Positions 62,143-64,000 of a stretch of DNA of 64,000 bases are shown here, piece after piece. This DNA comes from Sphingobium lactosutens DS20. Lineage in GTDB: Bacteria; Pseudomonadota; Alphaproteobacteria; Sphingomonadales; Sphingomonadaceae. Each line of letters begins with the position of its first letter. Positions within the stretch are counted from its first letter, which is position 1. The notes beneath the pieces were generated by a model. That model saw only the letters and a program-made list of their open reading frames with translations. It was not told the DNA's origin and ran no database searches. The position numbers and the translations under genes are program-made. Location: the NCBI RefSeq assembly GCF_000445105.1, contig NZ_ATDP01000107.1, positions 248,001 to 312,000 of the forward strand, read 5' to 3'.

Positions 62143-62850
62143 TCAGGCGACCTTGGCCTGCGTTTCCTCGACCTCGTCCGGATCGCGCAGCACATAGCCG
62201 CGACCCCAGACCGTCTCGATATAATTGTCGCCGCCACATGCGAGCGCCAGCTTCTTGCGCAGCTTGCAGATGAAGACGTCGATGATCTTGAGCTCCGGCT
62301 CGTCCATCCCGCCATAGAGATGATTGAGGAACATTTCCTTGGTCAGCGTCGTGCCCTTGCGCAGCGACAGCAGCTCCAGCATCGCATATTCCTTGCCGGT
62401 CAGGTGGACGCGATTGCCGTCCACTTCCACCGTCTTGGCGTCCAGGTTGACCGACAGCTTGCCGGTGCGGATGACCGACTGGCTATGCCCCTTGGACCGG
62501 CGGACGACCGCGTGGATACGCGCGATCAGTTCCTCGCGGTGGAAGGGCTTGGTCACATAATCGTCCGCGCCAAAGCCGAAGGATCGCACCTTGCTGTCCA
62601 TCTCGCTGATGCCCGACAGGATCAGCACCGGGGTCTGCACCTTCGCCGCGCGCAATTTCTTGAGCACGTCATAACCATGCATGTCCGGCAGGTTCAGGTC
62701 CAGGCAGATGATGTCGTAATCATAGAGCTTGCCGAGGTCCAAACCCTCTTCGCCCAGATCCGTGGTATAGACGTTGAAGCCTTCGGTCGTGAGCATCAGC
62801 TCGATCGCCTTGGCGGTGGTCGGTTCGTCCTCAATCAGCAGCACGCGCAT
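62143..62850 (-). CDS. ctrA: Cell-cycle response regulator CtrA
   Basis: A 235-residue OmpR/PhoB-type regulator. The receiver has the acidic pocket in LIEDEP, the phospho-accepting Asp51 (IICLDLNLPDMHGYD) and Lys in YVTKPFHREEL; the winged-helix DNA-binding domain has KEYAMLELLSLRKGTTLTKEMFLNHLYGGMDEPELKIIDVFICKLRKKL, nearly diagnostic for CtrA, and ends WGRGYVLRD. It controls cell-cycle and motility genes on receiving phosphate through ChpT. The start MRVLLIEDE fits the family. The Caulobacter Ala-Ala degradation tail is replaced by AKVA. Confidence 0.97.
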   Translation of the reverse strand: MRVLLIEDEPTTAKAIELMLTTEGFNVYTTDLGEEGLDLGKLYDYDIICLDLNLPDMHGYDVLKKLRAAKVQTPVLILSGISEMDSKVRSFGFGADDYVTKPFHREELIARIHAVVRRSKGHSQSVIRTGKLSVNLDAKTVEVDGNRVHLTGKEYAMLELLSLRKGTTLTKEMFLNHLYGGMDEPELKIIDVFICKLRKKLALACGGDNYIETVWGRGYVLRDPDEVEETQAKVA

Positions 62851-62941
62851 ATGAATGCCCCTTTGCGTCGCAGTCCCGTTCACCCCACCAGAACGGCTTC
62901 CGCTTCAAATCATTAACCAAAAAACTTCTGAAGGACAAAGG

Positions 62942-62957
62942 TTAATTTTTAGCTAAC
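62942..62957. promoter_or_regulatory. CtrA-type binding box upstream of ctrA (predicted)
   Basis: TTAA-N7-CTAAC matches the CtrA box TTAA-N7-TTAAC with one change, 92-107 bases before the ctrA start; GGTTA and TAACC make it almost symmetric. Autoregulation of ctrA is known in Caulobacter; here it is inference. Confidence 0.55.
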
Positions 62958-62971
62958 CGGCAGAAATGCGC

Positions 62972-63043
62972 GAGTCGTGGCAAAACGAATCTATTTACAA
63001 AGGGTTGAGCGCGGTGCGACCCACGCAAAGTCAAGATAGATTC
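62972..63043. promoter_or_regulatory. Cluster of three GANTC (CcrM) methylation sites upstream of ctrA
   Basis: GAGTC at 62972-62976, GAATC at 62987-62991 and GATTC at 63039-63043, all within 72 bases and 122-189 bases before the ctrA ATG. The rest of the 279-base spacer shows no gene. Confidence 0.6.
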
Positions 63044-63129
63044 ACCTTCGAAACGACAATGTGGGGACATTATGCCGCTAAGGATATGCCATCCCTGCGC
63101 AAAAAATTTACGAAGGTTGACGGTGATCC

Positions 63130-64000
63130 TTAACAGCCATGATGGCGGGCGATGAAATCGATTAACGCATCCACCCGCGCCGGGCGCAGCCGCGACGGCG
63201 GCGTCACCAGATGCAGCCCGACCGGCGGCGCGCGCCAGTCGACCAATATTTCCTCGAGCTCGCCCTTGGCCAATGCCTCGCCCACTATGAAGTCGGGCAG
63301 GCGCGCGATGCCGATACCCTCCCTCAACGCCGGCAACATCGCCTCCCCGCTATTGACCGTCAGCCGCCCGCGCACCTGCACCGCGACGACTTGCTGCCCC
63401 GGCCCCGAAAAACGCCAGACGTCGGACGGCGTGACATTGGAATAGCAGATGCAAGCATGCGTCCCCAGGTCGCTCGGATGCGCCGGCCGCCCCCGCGCGT
63501 CCAGATAGGCGGGCGAAGCGATGACATGCAGGTTGACGTCCGCCAGCCGCCGGGCGCGCAACGAACTGTCGGGCATGTCGGCGATGCGGATCGTGGCATC
63601 CAGCCCCATTTCCACAATGTCGATCTTCGCGTCCGACAGATGCAGGTCGATGTCGACCAGCGGATGCATTTTCGTGAACTGCGCCACCAAAGGGGCGATG
63701 CGCAGCAGGCCGAAGGTCATCGGCGCGCCCAGCCGCACCACGCCCGACAATTCCGCCGTCTCGTCCCGCGCCGCCTCTTCGGCCGCCTGCCCTTCGGCCA
63801 GGATGCGTTGCGCATGGTCGGCCAGCCGTTTCCCGCTTTCGGTCAGCGCCAGCCGGCGGCTGGTGCGGTTGAACAGGCTGGTGTCGAGATGCTCCTCCAG
63901 CCGCGTCACCGCCTTGGACACTGTCGCCTTGGACACGCTCAACGCTTTGGCCGCGTCGGTGAAGCTGCGATGCTCGACCACGGCGGCGAACATCGCCCAG
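63130..64000 (-). CDS. LysR family transcriptional regulator (5' end outside window)
   Basis: At least 290 residues of a LysR regulator. The winged helix is FAAVVEHRSFTDAAKALSVSKATVSKAVTRLEEHLDTSLFNRTSRRLALTESGKRL, and the effector domain shows VRLGAPMTFGLLRIAPLVAQFTKMHPLVDIDLHLSDA and IGIARLPDFIVGEAL. The first residues are cut by the window edge (frame open to base 64000). It precedes ctrA on the same strand by 279 bases, a distance that suggests separate control. Confidence 0.9.
   Translation of the reverse strand, partial: WAMFAAVVEHRSFTDAAKALSVSKATVSKAVTRLEEHLDTSLFNRTSRRLALTESGKRLADHAQRILAEGQAAEEAARDETAELSGVVRLGAPMTFGLLRIAPLVAQFTKMHPLVDIDLHLSDAKIDIVEMGLDATIRIADMPDSSLRARRLADVNLHVIASPAYLDARGRPAHPSDLGTHACICYSNVTPSDVWRFSGPGQQVVAVQVRGRLTVNSGEAMLPALREGIGIARLPDFIVGEALAKGELEEILVDWRAPPVGLHLVTPPSRLRPARVDALIDFIARHHGC

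Overview
The window is a GC-rich alphaproteobacterial chromosome segment, most probably from a sphingomonad (Sphingobium, Sphingomonas or Novosphingobium type). No rRNA or other taxonomic marker is present. The inference rests on gene content: CtrA and ChpT, a pyruvate dehydrogenase E1 beta subunit with its own lipoyl domain, glnB-glnA, DUF4170, a UPF0262 protein, many short TadE/TadG proteins, a TonB-dependent receptor with an STN domain, and dispersed palindromes of the GTTTCGAGCGAAGTCGAG type. Almost everything is coding. No tRNA, rRNA, CRISPR array, prophage or intact insertion sequence was seen.

Layout. 1-2450: end of map, then glnB-glnA behind what looks like a sigma-54 promoter with two tandem NtrC-type sites. 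2451-12219: housekeeping and stress genes (nitronate monooxygenase, chpT, a JAMM peptidase, rluD-type pseudouridine synthase, rpoH, GST, Bax-inhibitor-1 protein, thpR, lipoprotein sodC, trmFO, an EF-hand protein, an NDUFAF6-like protein). 12331-18998: two consecutive TadG-TadE-TadE cassettes. 19044-23422 (minus): pdhB, pdhA, ftsB, eno. 23637-25975: a YqjD/YqjE-like membrane-stress cluster and DUF4170. 26037-33117 (minus): rhomboid, greA, carB and carA, with a FitAB/VapBC-type toxin-antitoxin pair and an AT-rich orphan lying between carB and carA. 33273-38248: yqeY, GIY-YIG, dnaG, rpoD. 38386-45679: a MoxR ATPase and its usual VWA partner separated by four genes. 45915-47998: lone receiver, haem-oxygenase-fold protein, GNAT. 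48063-50210: groESL with a CIRCE operator. 50362-54606: YghU-type GST, chrA, DUF885 protein. 54707-58502: dnaB on minus, then UPF0262, a degenerate GH25 protein, cdd and dcd on plus. 58613-64000: TonB receptor, truncated PAS-chemoreceptor, ctrA, LysR regulator.

Connections. glnB and glnA form the nitrogen-sensing and assimilation unit. ChpT passes phosphate to CtrA in the CckA-ChpT-CtrA relay, and both genes are here; the ctrA upstream region carries three GANTC (CcrM) sites and a CtrA-like box. RpoH and the CIRCE element both bear on groESL. The most unusual structures are the duplicated TadG-TadE-TadE cassette with dockerin-like Asp/Asn loops, the GH25 fold without catalytic acids, the split carAB locus, and palindromic repeats that have been translated into a protein tail.
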